From Pseudomonadota bacterium (GTDB taxonomy: Bacteria; Pseudomonadota; Gammaproteobacteria; Xanthomonadales; Xanthomonadaceae), in the NCBI GenBank assembly GCA_021821195.1, contig JAKACT010000003.1, positions 186,001 to 250,000 on the forward strand: a stretch of 64,000 nt of DNA, in the 5' to 3' direction. Under the pieces are notes generated by a model. That model did not search any database and was not told the origin of the DNA. It worked only from the letters and a program-made list of their open reading frames with translations. The position numbers and the translations under genes are program-made. Shown here one piece after another: positions 47,832 through 57,323 of this stretch (the first letter of the stretch is position 1; every line of letters starts with the position of its first letter).

Positions 47832-50215
47832 TGGCAGGCCTCGCAGGCTTCCGGATTCTCCAGCGAACAGGCCACCGCCTGCGTTGGGGTGACGCCGGAT
47901 ACCGTGGTCTTGGCGATCCTGGTGGCCGGCCGCGAGCGCAGGTAGTAGCAGGTCTTGATGCCCTGCTTCCACGCATGCATGTACATGGACGACAGCGCGC
48001 CGATGTTCGGGCTTTCCATGAACAGGTTGAGCGAGGCGGACTGGTCGATGAACGCGCCGCGCTCGGCGGCCATGTCGATCAGGCTGCGCATCGGCAGTTC
48101 CCACACGGTGCGGTAGACGTGGCGCAGCGCTTCCGGGATCTGCGCGACGGCCTGGATGGAGCCCTCGGCCAGCTTGATCGCATCGCGCATCTCCGGCGTC
48201 CACAGGCCCAGCTGCTTGAGTTCGGCGACCAGGTAGCGGTTGACCTGCAGGAAGTCGCCGGACAGCGTCTCGCGCTTGAACAGGTTGGACACCTGCGGCT
48301 CCACGCATTCGTAGCAGCCGGCGATGGAAGCGATGGTGGCGGTCGGGGCGATCGCGATCAGCAGGGAGTTGCGCAGGCCATGCTGCCGGATGCGCGCGCG
48401 CAGGGCGTCCCAGCGCTCGACGTTCTCCGGCACCACGCCCCAGGCATCGAACTGCAGCTCGCCCACGGAGGCGCGGGTGTCGGCGAACGCGGCATGCGCA
48501 CCGCGCTCGATGGCCAGCTCGCAGGAGGTGTCCAGCGCATGGAAGTAGATGGTCTCGGCGATCCGCTTCGACAGCGCGCGCGCGGCATCGGAGTCGAACG
48601 GCAGGCGCTTGCGGAAGAACACGTCCTGCAAGCCCATGCAGCCCAGCCCCACCGGCCGCCAGCGCAGGTTGCCGCGACGCGCCGGCTCGATCGGGTAGAA
48701 GTTCAGGTCGATCACCCGGTCGAGCTGGCGTACCGCCAGGCGCACGGTTTCGGCGAGCTTGTCGAAATCGAAGTCGCCATGCGCGTCCAGATGGTTGCCG
48801 AGGTTGATCGAGCCGAGGTTGCACACCGCGGTTTCCTCGGCGCTGGTGACCTCCAGGATCTCGGTGCACAGGTTGGACAGGTGGATGACGTTGTGCGCGC
48901 GCAGGGTCTGGTTGCTGGCGCGGTTGCACTTGTCCTTGAAGGTCATCCAGCCGTTGCCGGTCTCGGCCAGGGTGCGCATCATCCGCGCGTACAGCTTGCG
49001 CGCCGGGATCGTGCGCGCCGCCTTGCCCTGCGCCTCGGCCTGCAGGTAGGCGTGCTCGAAATCCGCGCCGTGCAGGTCGACGAACTCGGGCACCATGCGC
49101 GGATCGAACAGCGACCAATCCTCGCCGGCCTCGACCCGCTGCATGAACAGGTCCGGCACCCAGTTGGCGAGGTTGAGGTTGTGGGTGCGGCGCGCCTCGT
49201 CGCCGGCGTTGTCGCGCAGTTCAAGGAAGTCCTCGATGTCGGCGTGCCAGGTCTCCAGGTACACGCAGGCCGCGCCCTTGCGCTTGCCGCCCTGGTTGAC
49301 CGCCGCCACCGACGAATCCAGCGTCTTCAGCCAGGGAACGATCCCGTTGGAATGGCCGTTGGTCGAACGGATCAGCGAGCCTCGCGAGCGCACGCGCGAC
49401 CAACTCACGCCGATCCCGCCGCTGAACTTCGACAATTGCGCGATCTCGCCGTACCTGCCGTAGATCGACTCCAGCGAATCCTGCGGCGAGTCCAGCAGGA
49501 AGCAGGACGACAACTGCTCGTGGCGGGTGCCGGCGTTGAACAGGGTCGGGCTGGACGGCAGGTAGTCCAGCCTGCCCAGCCGCTGGTACAGCGCCAGCGC
49601 CTCCGGCACGTCCTCGGAGAGCGCGCTGGCGATGCGCAGGAAGAACTGCTGCGGGGTCTCGATGACCTTGCGGCTGTGCGGGTGGCGCAGCAAGTAGCGG
49701 TCGTACAGGGTGCGCAGGCCGAAGTAGTCGAAGTTCAGGTCGAGCGCCGGATCGATGGCGTCGTTGAGCTTGCGCGCGTTGGCCTGCACGAAGCCGAGCA
49801 GGCGGTCGTTGACTAGGCCCACCTCGTGCCCGCGGCTGACCGACTGCGAGAAGGCGTGGATCTCCTGCCCGGAGACTTCCTTGGCGATGGTGTTGGCGAG
49901 CAGGCGCGCGGCCAGCCGGCCGTATTCGGGTTCCTCGCCGATCAGCAGCGCGGCGGTGCGGATCGACAGCTCGTCCAGCTCCTGCGTGGTCGCGCCGTTG
50001 TACAGGCCGGAGATGGTGCGGGTGGCGACGCGCATCGGATCGACTGCGTGCAGCCCCTCGCAGCAGCGCTGGACGGCGCGCACGATCTTGTTGAGATCGA
50101 CCGGCTCGGTGCAGCCGTTGCGCTTGGTCACCGCCATGGCGGTGGCGGTGGGTGGCGGGGTGAGGTCGAACGCGGGCGCGGCGGCCGGCGCTTCGGCAAT
50201 CAAGGTCTGTGGCAT
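47828..50215 (-). CDS. nrdA: Class Ia ribonucleotide reductase large subunit
   Basis: 795 residues. An ATP-cone (about 28-115: AVTKRNGCTEPVDLNKIVRA) precedes the catalytic barrel. The first redox cysteine is in SSCFLLDSPQDS. The Asn/Cys/Glu active-site loop is in NLCTEILEVTSAEETAVCNLGS (in two pieces). APTATIASIAGCYECVEP is the C-terminal barrel motif. The tail ends EACEACQ, the swinging CxxC pair that accepts electrons from thioredoxin or glutaredoxin. GGAG precedes the ATG by about 7 bases. A cobalamin riboswitch fills the leader. Confidence 0.96.
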   Translation of the reverse strand: MPQTLIAEAPAAAPAFDLTPPPTATAMAVTKRNGCTEPVDLNKIVRAVQRCCEGLHAVDPMRVATRTISGLYNGATTQELDELSIRTAALLIGEEPEYGRLAARLLANTIAKEVSGQEIHAFSQSVSRGHEVGLVNDRLLGFVQANARKLNDAIDPALDLNFDYFGLRTLYDRYLLRHPHSRKVIETPQQFFLRIASALSEDVPEALALYQRLGRLDYLPSSPTLFNAGTRHEQLSSCFLLDSPQDSLESIYGRYGEIAQLSKFSGGIGVSWSRVRSRGSLIRSTNGHSNGIVPWLKTLDSSVAAVNQGGKRKGAACVYLETWHADIEDFLELRDNAGDEARRTHNLNLANWVPDLFMQRVEAGEDWSLFDPRMVPEFVDLHGADFEHAYLQAEAQGKAARTIPARKLYARMMRTLAETGNGWMTFKDKCNRASNQTLRAHNVIHLSNLCTEILEVTSAEETAVCNLGSINLGNHLDAHGDFDFDKLAETVRLAVRQLDRVIDLNFYPIEPARRGNLRWRPVGLGCMGLQDVFFRKRLPFDSDAARALSKRIAETIYFHALDTSCELAIERGAHAAFADTRASVGELQFDAWGVVPENVERWDALRARIRQHGLRNSLLIAIAPTATIASIAGCYECVEPQVSNLFKRETLSGDFLQVNRYLVAELKQLGLWTPEMRDAIKLAEGSIQAVAQIPEALRHVYRTVWELPMRSLIDMAAERGAFIDQSASLNLFMESPNIGALSSMYMHAWKQGIKTCYYLRSRPATRIAKTTVSGVTPTQAVACSLENPEACEACQ

Positions 50216-50357
50216 CTGGCGTCTCCATGCGGATGCACGGGCCCGGCCTGTCCCTCGCAGGCGCGGATGGCATCGGAAACGTCAGGGTGGAAGCGCGGTG
50301 TCGCACGGCCTGCGATCCGGCACGGCCTGCGTGCACGGCGACCCTGCTGCACCAGCC

Positions 50358-50408
50358 ATCTCCCCCCGGAGATTCTTCGGCCGGCACCGCGCGGCGTGCT
50401 TCGCGCGG
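50358..50408 (-). promoter_or_regulatory. Possible expression platform of the cobalamin riboswitch
   Basis: Two hairpins follow the aptamer: a 7-bp CCGCGCG / CGCGCGG stem (50387-50408) directly after P1, and a 6-bp ATCTCC / GGAGAT stem (50358-50373). Neither has a T-run, so control may act through RNA folding, Rho or a more distant event; the nrdA ribosome site is about 195 bases downstream of the aptamer. Confidence 0.35.
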
Positions 50409-50410
50409 CT

Positions 50411-50621
50411 GTCGGCAGGTCTTCGGACTCGTGGATGTGGCGGGCCATGGGCCCGGCCGCCTCGGTCGCCGCTTCCCAGGACCACCGTCCCAGTGCGAAA
50501 TCGCGACCTCGTCTCCACTTACCGCTGCGGGGCAGTGCCGGGATTGGCGTGGCATTGCGAAACAATGCGCGCCGCACCGGCTTCCCTTTTCATCCGACAG
50601 GTTGTGCCTGACGGAACCGAC
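50411..50621 (-). promoter_or_regulatory. Cobalamin riboswitch upstream of nrdA
   Basis: On the minus strand the leader has all the conserved parts of the cobalamin aptamer in order: GTCGG (P1 5' side, near 50621), AAAAGGGAAGCCGGTG (50575-50590), AATCCCGGCACTGCCCCGCA followed by GCGGTAAG, CACTGGG, GGGAAGCGGCGACC, and GAGTCCGAAGACCTGCC ending in CCGAC (P1 3' side at 50411). P1 pairs GTCGG with CCGAC. The transcription start predicted from the promoter falls on the first base of P1. AdoCbl binding would repress nrdAB. Such control is known for class Ia genes in Streptomyces, which also has a B12-dependent class II enzyme. Confidence 0.93.
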
Positions 50622-50627
50622 GACCCC

Positions 50628-50656
50628 AAGATAAGGGGGATGCCGCAGCCGGTCAA
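50628..50656 (-). promoter_or_regulatory. nrdAB promoter
   Basis: TTGACC (-35, 50651-50656) and TATCTT (-10, 50628-50633) on the minus strand, 17 bases apart. The -35 overlaps the stop codon of the phosphopantetheinyl transferase gene. The start would be near 50621. Confidence 0.7.
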
Positions 50657-51360
50657 TCCTGACCCTGCGAGCTCCCGACGCTGTCGGTGAAGTACCAGCA
50701 GGCCGGCGTCCCGGCCACGCCTTCGGTCCGCTCCAGCCGCGTTCCCGGCGTCAGCGCCAGCGCCAGCGCGCCATTGCCGAAGCGCCAACCGAAGGCTTCC
50801 GCAGCGGCCGGGCTGGCAGGCCGCGCGGTGAGCGCGCGCGCGGCGCGGGGTTGCAGCCCCCCGCCGCTGCGCTTGCCGTGCGCCTCCTTCAATGTCCACA
50901 GCGCGTGGAAGACGTCGGCGCGCATCGCCGGGTCCGCGGCTTCTACGCGCTCGCATTCTTCCGGCGAAAACACGAAGCGCGCGAGCGCGTTCCAGTCGCG
51001 CACGCGCCGCGGCAGTTCGATGTCCACGCCTACCGGCGCACCGGCCAGCGCCAGTGCCAGCCAGTCGCCGCTATGGCTCAGCGACACATGCAGCGGCACG
51101 GCATCACCATCCACCCGCAGCAGTGGCCGGCCGTCCGCGTGCGCGTCCAGCGCAATCCGGCCCACGTCCAGCTGCAGCCACCGGGCCGCCAGCGCGCGCG
51201 CCTGCCAGTGTCCGGCCAGGAACGTGTCGCGCCGCGACGGCGAGGTGATCGCCTGCAGGCGCTGGCGCTCGGCGCCGGTCAGCCAATCCCGCCCCTGCGC
51301 GCCCGCTTCGGCGGCGGCCACGGCAACGGGCAGCAGGTGCAGGCGGGCGGCGGGATGCAT
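50653..51360 (-). CDS. 4'-phosphopantetheinyl transferase (Sfp family)
   Basis: 235 residues. The magnesium and CoA motifs VGVDIE and FHALWTLKEAHGKR are present. VSLSHSGDWLALAL is the upstream family motif. These enzymes transfer phosphopantetheine to carrier proteins; length and motifs fit the Sfp/HetI group used for secondary metabolism as well as primary carriers. No carrier protein gene is adjacent. The end of the gene overlaps the -35 of the nrdAB promoter, but it is a separate unit. Confidence 0.88.
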   Translation of the reverse strand: MHPAARLHLLPVAVAAAEAGAQGRDWLTGAERQRLQAITSPSRRDTFLAGHWQARALAARWLQLDVGRIALDAHADGRPLLRVDGDAVPLHVSLSHSGDWLALALAGAPVGVDIELPRRVRDWNALARFVFSPEECERVEAADPAMRADVFHALWTLKEAHGKRSGGGLQPRAARALTARPASPAAAEAFGWRFGNGALALALTPGTRLERTEGVAGTPACWYFTDSVGSSQGQD

Positions 51361-51438
51361 TTGGAATAGTTGGAATAGTCGGCGGAGATCAACCGGCGCT
51401 ACGTCGCAGCGCGGGCGTGGCGGAGCCTGCGGCGTCCA

Positions 51439-51765
51439 TCACGAAGCCGGGCCGATCCGGACCGTGGCGTGGCGCTCACGTGCACCCCTTGCCGCGAGGC
51501 AGGTCACCGGCACGTCTTCGCCCCCTGCCCGGATCCTGCCTTCCGCATGCAGGGTGTTGCCGCTTTCGAAGTGGCGGCCGGTCCACTGGTAGGTGGTGAT
51601 GCCCCGCCCGGCGTAATGGGCGCGCGCCTCCTGTTCGCACCAAGGCAGCAACTGGCTGGCGGCGGCGAACACGATCTCGTGCTCCGGGTGCTGCACCGGC
51701 CTGTCGTTGCCGGCGGAGGAAGCACCCGCAAACGCGAGGGCGAAGACGACGACCATGGTGCGCAT
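51439..51765 (-). CDS. Small secreted protein of unknown function
   Basis: 108 residues with a signal peptide (MRTMVVVFALAFAGASSAG). The mature part has two cysteines (PWCEQEA and VTCLAA) that could form a disulfide. I recognise no family. A perfect AGGAGG stands 4 bases before the ATG at 51765. The gene begins 35 bases after clpA on the same strand and may be co-transcribed. Confidence 0.7.
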   Translation of the reverse strand: MRTMVVVFALAFAGASSAGNDRPVQHPEHEIVFAAASQLLPWCEQEARAHYAGRGITTYQWTGRHFESGNTLHAEGRIRAGGEDVPVTCLAARGARERHATVRIGPAS

Positions 51766-51800
51766 GCGACCTCCTGCGTTGATGTGATGCCCGCGACGCG

Positions 51801-54080
<2,280 letters not shown>

Positions 54081-54151
54081 GAAAACCTGCCTTCGGGTAC
54101 GTCAGCTCCTATGTAGGGCGCATTCGGCTCCGGGACAAGTGCCGATCCCGG

Positions 54152-54481
54152 TCAGGCCCGCTCCATCGTGCACAGCAGCGGGTGCTGGTTCAGCCTGGCG
54201 TATTCGTTGACCTGCGCCACCTTGGATTCTGCAATCTCGCGGGTGAATACCCCGCACACGCCGCGGCCGCGGGTATGCACGTGCAGCATGACCTGGGTGG
54301 CGCGCTCCAGCCCCATCGAGAAAAACCGCATCAGCACGTCGACCACGAAGTCCATCGGCGTGTAGTCGTCATTGAGCAGCAGAACGGTGTATTGCGGCGG
54401 GCGTGCCACTTCCGGGCGCGCCGGCGCCACCACGGTGCCGTGGTCTTGATCGCGCTGCGGCTTGTCGGGCAGGTTCGGCAT
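54152..54481 (-). CDS. clpS: ClpS adaptor
   Basis: 109 residues. The N-degron pocket motifs are [21 protein letters not shown] and the [19 protein letters not shown] helix (two pieces). ClpS brings N-end-rule substrates to ClpAP. A perfect TATAAT is 6 bases before the ATG with no Shine-Dalgarno, so a leaderless mRNA is likely. Order clpS-clpA is as in E. coli. tmRNA-tagged proteins are also ClpAP substrates. Confidence 0.95.
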   Translation of the reverse strand: MPNLPDKPQRDQDHGTVVAPARPEVARPPQYTVLLLNDDYTPMDFVVDVLMRFFSMGLERATQVMLHVHTRGRGVCGVFTREIAESKVAQVNEYARLNQHPLLCTMERA

Positions 54482-54487
54482 GGGCAA

Positions 54488-54493
54488 ATTATA
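54488..54493 (-). promoter_or_regulatory. Consensus -10 element for a leaderless clpS transcript
   Basis: On the minus strand TATAAT, an exact consensus, stands 6 bases from the clpS ATG; the spacer is ttgccc. This is the strongest of the leaderless cases. Confidence 0.65.
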
Positions 54494-54567
54494 CGTCGCG
54501 CTGCTCTTGGGCCGCAGGCGCTCCCCCTCCACCCTGGCCTTGTCCACCCACCCACCAGAGAACCCAT

Positions 54568-55035
54568 ATGCGCCTGATCCCGCTCGTTTTGGCCTGCCTG
54601 CTCCCCCTCGCCATCCTCCCCGCCCATGCCGGCGATGCGTCCGTCGAATCGCGGCTGGATGCGCGCGGCATCAAGTACGAGATCGATGGCGACGGCGACT
54701 ACAAGGTGGTGGTGTCGTACAAGGCGGAGGACCGCACCCAGCTGGTGTTCGTCTCCGGCGCCTCCGAGTCGATCCAGGGCCTGGTGGTGCGCGAGGTATT
54801 CTCCCCCGCCGGCAAAGTCGGCGCGGACGCCATCGCTGGCAAGGCGCTGGAACTGCTGAACGAAAGCCGCACGCTGAAGATCGGGGCGTGGGAAATCGCC
54901 GGCGACGTCCTTTACTTTGTGATCAAGCTGCCCGACAGCGTCGACGCCACCCAGCTGGAAGCCGCCATCGACATCGCCGCGGAAACCGCCGACAACAAGG
55001 AAATCGAATTGTCCGGCGACAAGGACGCGCTCTGA
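54568..55035 (+). CDS. Secreted YbjN-like domain protein
   Basis: 155 residues with a signal peptide ([21 protein letters not shown]). The mature part reads [20 protein letters not shown] and [20 protein letters not shown], a pattern close to the YbjN/type III chaperone-like sensory transduction fold. The function is unknown. It lies one base from nudJ, so it is probably the first gene of a nudJ-mnmA-hflD operon, although its role in tRNA or nucleotide metabolism is not evident. Confidence 0.7.
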   Translation: MRLIPLVLACLLPLAILPAHAGDASVESRLDARGIKYEIDGDGDYKVVVSYKAEDRTQLVFVSGASESIQGLVVREVFSPAGKVGADAIAGKALELLNESRTLKIGAWEIAGDVLYFVIKLPDSVDATQLEAAIDIAAETADNKEIELSGDKDAL

Positions 55036-55036
55036 C

Positions 55037-55501
55037 ATGAGCTATCGCGAAGGCCGTTTCTGGCAGCCGGACGTGACCGTTGCCACCCTGGTGGCGCGCG
55101 ACGGCCAGCTGCTATGCGTGGAGGAACGGGTGGGTGGTCGGCTGGTGCTCAACCAGCCGGCCGGCCACCTGGAGCCCGACGAAAGCCTGCTGGACGCCGC
55201 GCTGCGCGAAACCCGCGAGGAAACCGGCTGGCACGTGCGGATCACGCACCTGGTCGGCACCTACCAGTGGAAGGCGCCGGAAACCCAGCGCCACTACCTG
55301 CGCTTCGCCTTCGCCGCCGAGCCGCTGGAGCAGATCCCTGGCGCCACGCTGGACGAGGGCATCGTTCAGGCGCTGTGGCTGACGCCCCGGCAGCTGCAGG
55401 ACGAGGCCGGGCGCCATCGCAGCCCGCTGGTCTGGCGCGCGGTCGCCGACTACCTGGGCGGCAGCCGGCACCCGCTGTCGCTGGTGCGGCAGCTGGCATG
55501 A
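55037..55501 (+). CDS. nudJ: NUDIX hydrolase NudJ
   Basis: 154 residues. The Nudix box is [20 protein letters not shown] plus TGW, with all the conserved residues. Position next to mnmA and hflD is the same as in E. coli, where NudJ acts on nucleoside tri- and diphosphates and HMP-PP. Its stop overlaps the mnmA start (ATGA). Confidence 0.92.
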   Translation: MSYREGRFWQPDVTVATLVARDGQLLCVEERVGGRLVLNQPAGHLEPDESLLDAALRETREETGWHVRITHLVGTYQWKAPETQRHYLRFAFAAEPLEQIPGATLDEGIVQALWLTPRQLQDEAGRHRSPLVWRAVADYLGGSRHPLSLVRQLA

Positions 55502-56628
55502 GCGGGAACGGGCGGCGCATCGTCGTCGGCGTGTCCGGCGGCGTCGACTCCTCGGTTGCGGCGCTGCTGCTGCGCGATGCCGGCTATGAAGTCACCGGCC
55601 TGTTCATGCAGAACTGGGCCGATGATGGTTCCGGCGAATGCCGCGCCGAGGACGACCGCCGCGACGCGGTGGCGGTCTGCGGGGCGCTTGGCATCCCGAT
55701 CCGCTTCCGCGACTTCTCGAAGGAATACTGGGACGGCGTGTTCCGCCATTTCCTCGACGAATACGCCGCCGGCCGCACGCCCAACCCGGACGTGCTGTGC
55801 AACCGTGAAATCAAGTTCAAGCATTTCCTCGATGCCGCCCGCGAGCTGGGGGCGGATGCCATCGCCACCGGCCACTACGCCCGCGTCGACCACGACGGCC
55901 AGGGCTTCCGCCTGCTGCGCGCGGTCGACCGCGGCAAGGACCAGAGCTATTTCCTGCACCAGCTGGGCCAGGCCCAACTGGCGGCAACCCACTTCCCCCT
56001 GGGTTGCCTGCACAAGAGCGAGATCCGCCGGATCGCCGCCGAACACGGCCTGCGCACGGCGGGGAAAAAGGATTCCACCGGCATCTGCTTCATCGGCGAG
56101 CGCGATTTCCGCAGCTTCCTGGCGCAGTACCTGCCGGCGCGGGAAGGCGAGATGCGCACGCCCGACGGCAGCCGCATCGGCAACCATCCGGGGGTGTTCT
56201 ATTTCACCCTTGGCCAGCGCGAAGGCCTGAACATCGGCGGCGTGCGTGGCCGGCCGCAAGCACCGTGGTTCGTGGTCGCCAAGGACGTGGAGCGGAACAT
56301 CCTGTACGTCGACCAGGGCCACGACAGCCCGTGGCTGCAGTCGCGCGCATTGCGCAGCGAAGCCGCGCACTGGATCGCCGGCAGTCCTCCGGCGACGCGC
56401 TTCGCCTGCACCGCGCAGACCCGCTACCGGCAGCCGGACGAGGCCTGCGAGGTGGAAGTCCTGGACGACGGCACGCTTGCCGTGCACTTCGCGCGGCCGC
56501 AGCGCGCGGTCACCCCGGGTCAATCGGTGGTGCTCTACGATGGCGACAATTGCCTAGGCGGCGCGGTGATTGCCTCCACCGACGCACCCTTTCCCCAGAT
56601 GACTTCCAGCGAGACGACTCCCGCATGA
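55498..56628 (+). CDS. mnmA: tRNA-specific 2-thiouridylase MnmA
   Basis: 376 residues. The PP-loop is [15 protein letters not shown]. The catalytic cysteines are in [10 protein letters not shown] and [12 protein letters not shown]. It thiolates U34 of tRNA-Glu, Gln and Lys. gluQ, which modifies tRNA-Asp, is also in the window but unlinked. Translationally coupled to nudJ and hflD by ATGA overlaps. Confidence 0.96.
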   Translation: MSGNGRRIVVGVSGGVDSSVAALLLRDAGYEVTGLFMQNWADDGSGECRAEDDRRDAVAVCGALGIPIRFRDFSKEYWDGVFRHFLDEYAAGRTPNPDVLCNREIKFKHFLDAARELGADAIATGHYARVDHDGQGFRLLRAVDRGKDQSYFLHQLGQAQLAATHFPLGCLHKSEIRRIAAEHGLRTAGKKDSTGICFIGERDFRSFLAQYLPAREGEMRTPDGSRIGNHPGVFYFTLGQREGLNIGGVRGRPQAPWFVVAKDVERNILYVDQGHDSPWLQSRALRSEAAHWIAGSPPATRFACTAQTRYRQPDEACEVEVLDDGTLAVHFARPQRAVTPGQSVVLYDGDNCLGGAVIASTDAPFPQMTSSETTPA

Positions 56629-57236
56629 GCAATACCATCGACGACCGCGTGCTTGCCCTGGCCGGCCTGGTACAGGCACTGGCACAGGTGCGCCGCATCG
56701 CCGACACCGGCCAATCGGAAACCCGCCAGGTGCAGGCGGCGCTGGACAGCGTGTTCCGCATCGACGCCAGCAGCGCCGAAGCCGTCTACGGCGACGCCGG
56801 CAACCTGCGCGGCGGCCTGCGCCTGCTGCGCGACTACCTGTCCAAGGGCAACAAGGACGAGGCGCTGGGCCGGCTGGCGCTGGCCGTCCTGCAGTTGGAG
56901 CGCCGCTTCGTGCGCAGCAGCGGCATCACCTCGAAGGTGCAGGCAGGGCTGCGCCAGCTGGCCGGCGAGGCGCAGGTGCAGGGCAGCGCACATCCGGACG
57001 TCATCGCCGAACTGGCGAAGCTTTACGCCGACACCATCAGCAACCTGCGCCCGCGGGTGATGGTGCAGGGCAACCCGCACTACCTCGGACAAGCCGGCGT
57101 GGTGTCCGAGATCCGCGCGCTGCTGCTAGCCGCGCTGCGCTCCGCCGTGCTCTGGCGGCAGATGGGCGGCAGCCTGTGGGACTTCGTGCTCCAGCGCCGC
57201 GCGATGGCCGCCGCGATCGACGCGCGGATGGCCTGA
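56625..57236 (+). CDS. hflD: HflD
   Basis: 203-residue helical inner-membrane-associated protein. [19 protein letters not shown] and [21 protein letters not shown] are the family signatures. HflD modulates CII and HflKC in E. coli during lambda infection; its general role is not known. Length is close to E. coli. The nudJ-mnmA-hflD order is conserved. The 87-base gap to the autotransporter gene has no clear hairpin with a T-run. Confidence 0.93.
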   Translation: MSNTIDDRVLALAGLVQALAQVRRIADTGQSETRQVQAALDSVFRIDASSAEAVYGDAGNLRGGLRLLRDYLSKGNKDEALGRLALAVLQLERRFVRSSGITSKVQAGLRQLAGEAQVQGSAHPDVIAELAKLYADTISNLRPRVMVQGNPHYLGQAGVVSEIRALLLAALRSAVLWRQMGGSLWDFVLQRRAMAAAIDARMA

Positions 57237-57323
57237 AGGCACTCCCACCCCGCGCCGCGCGCGGCCTAGTACCACGCAAGCACCCCCACCCCGCGCCCCC
57301 CACTGGCGCGGGGCAGCCCTGCT

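Noticed and set aside
47831-49816. Long plus-strand frame opposite nrdA
   Set aside because: Antisense shadow; nrdA has a full class Ia fold and a riboswitch leader.
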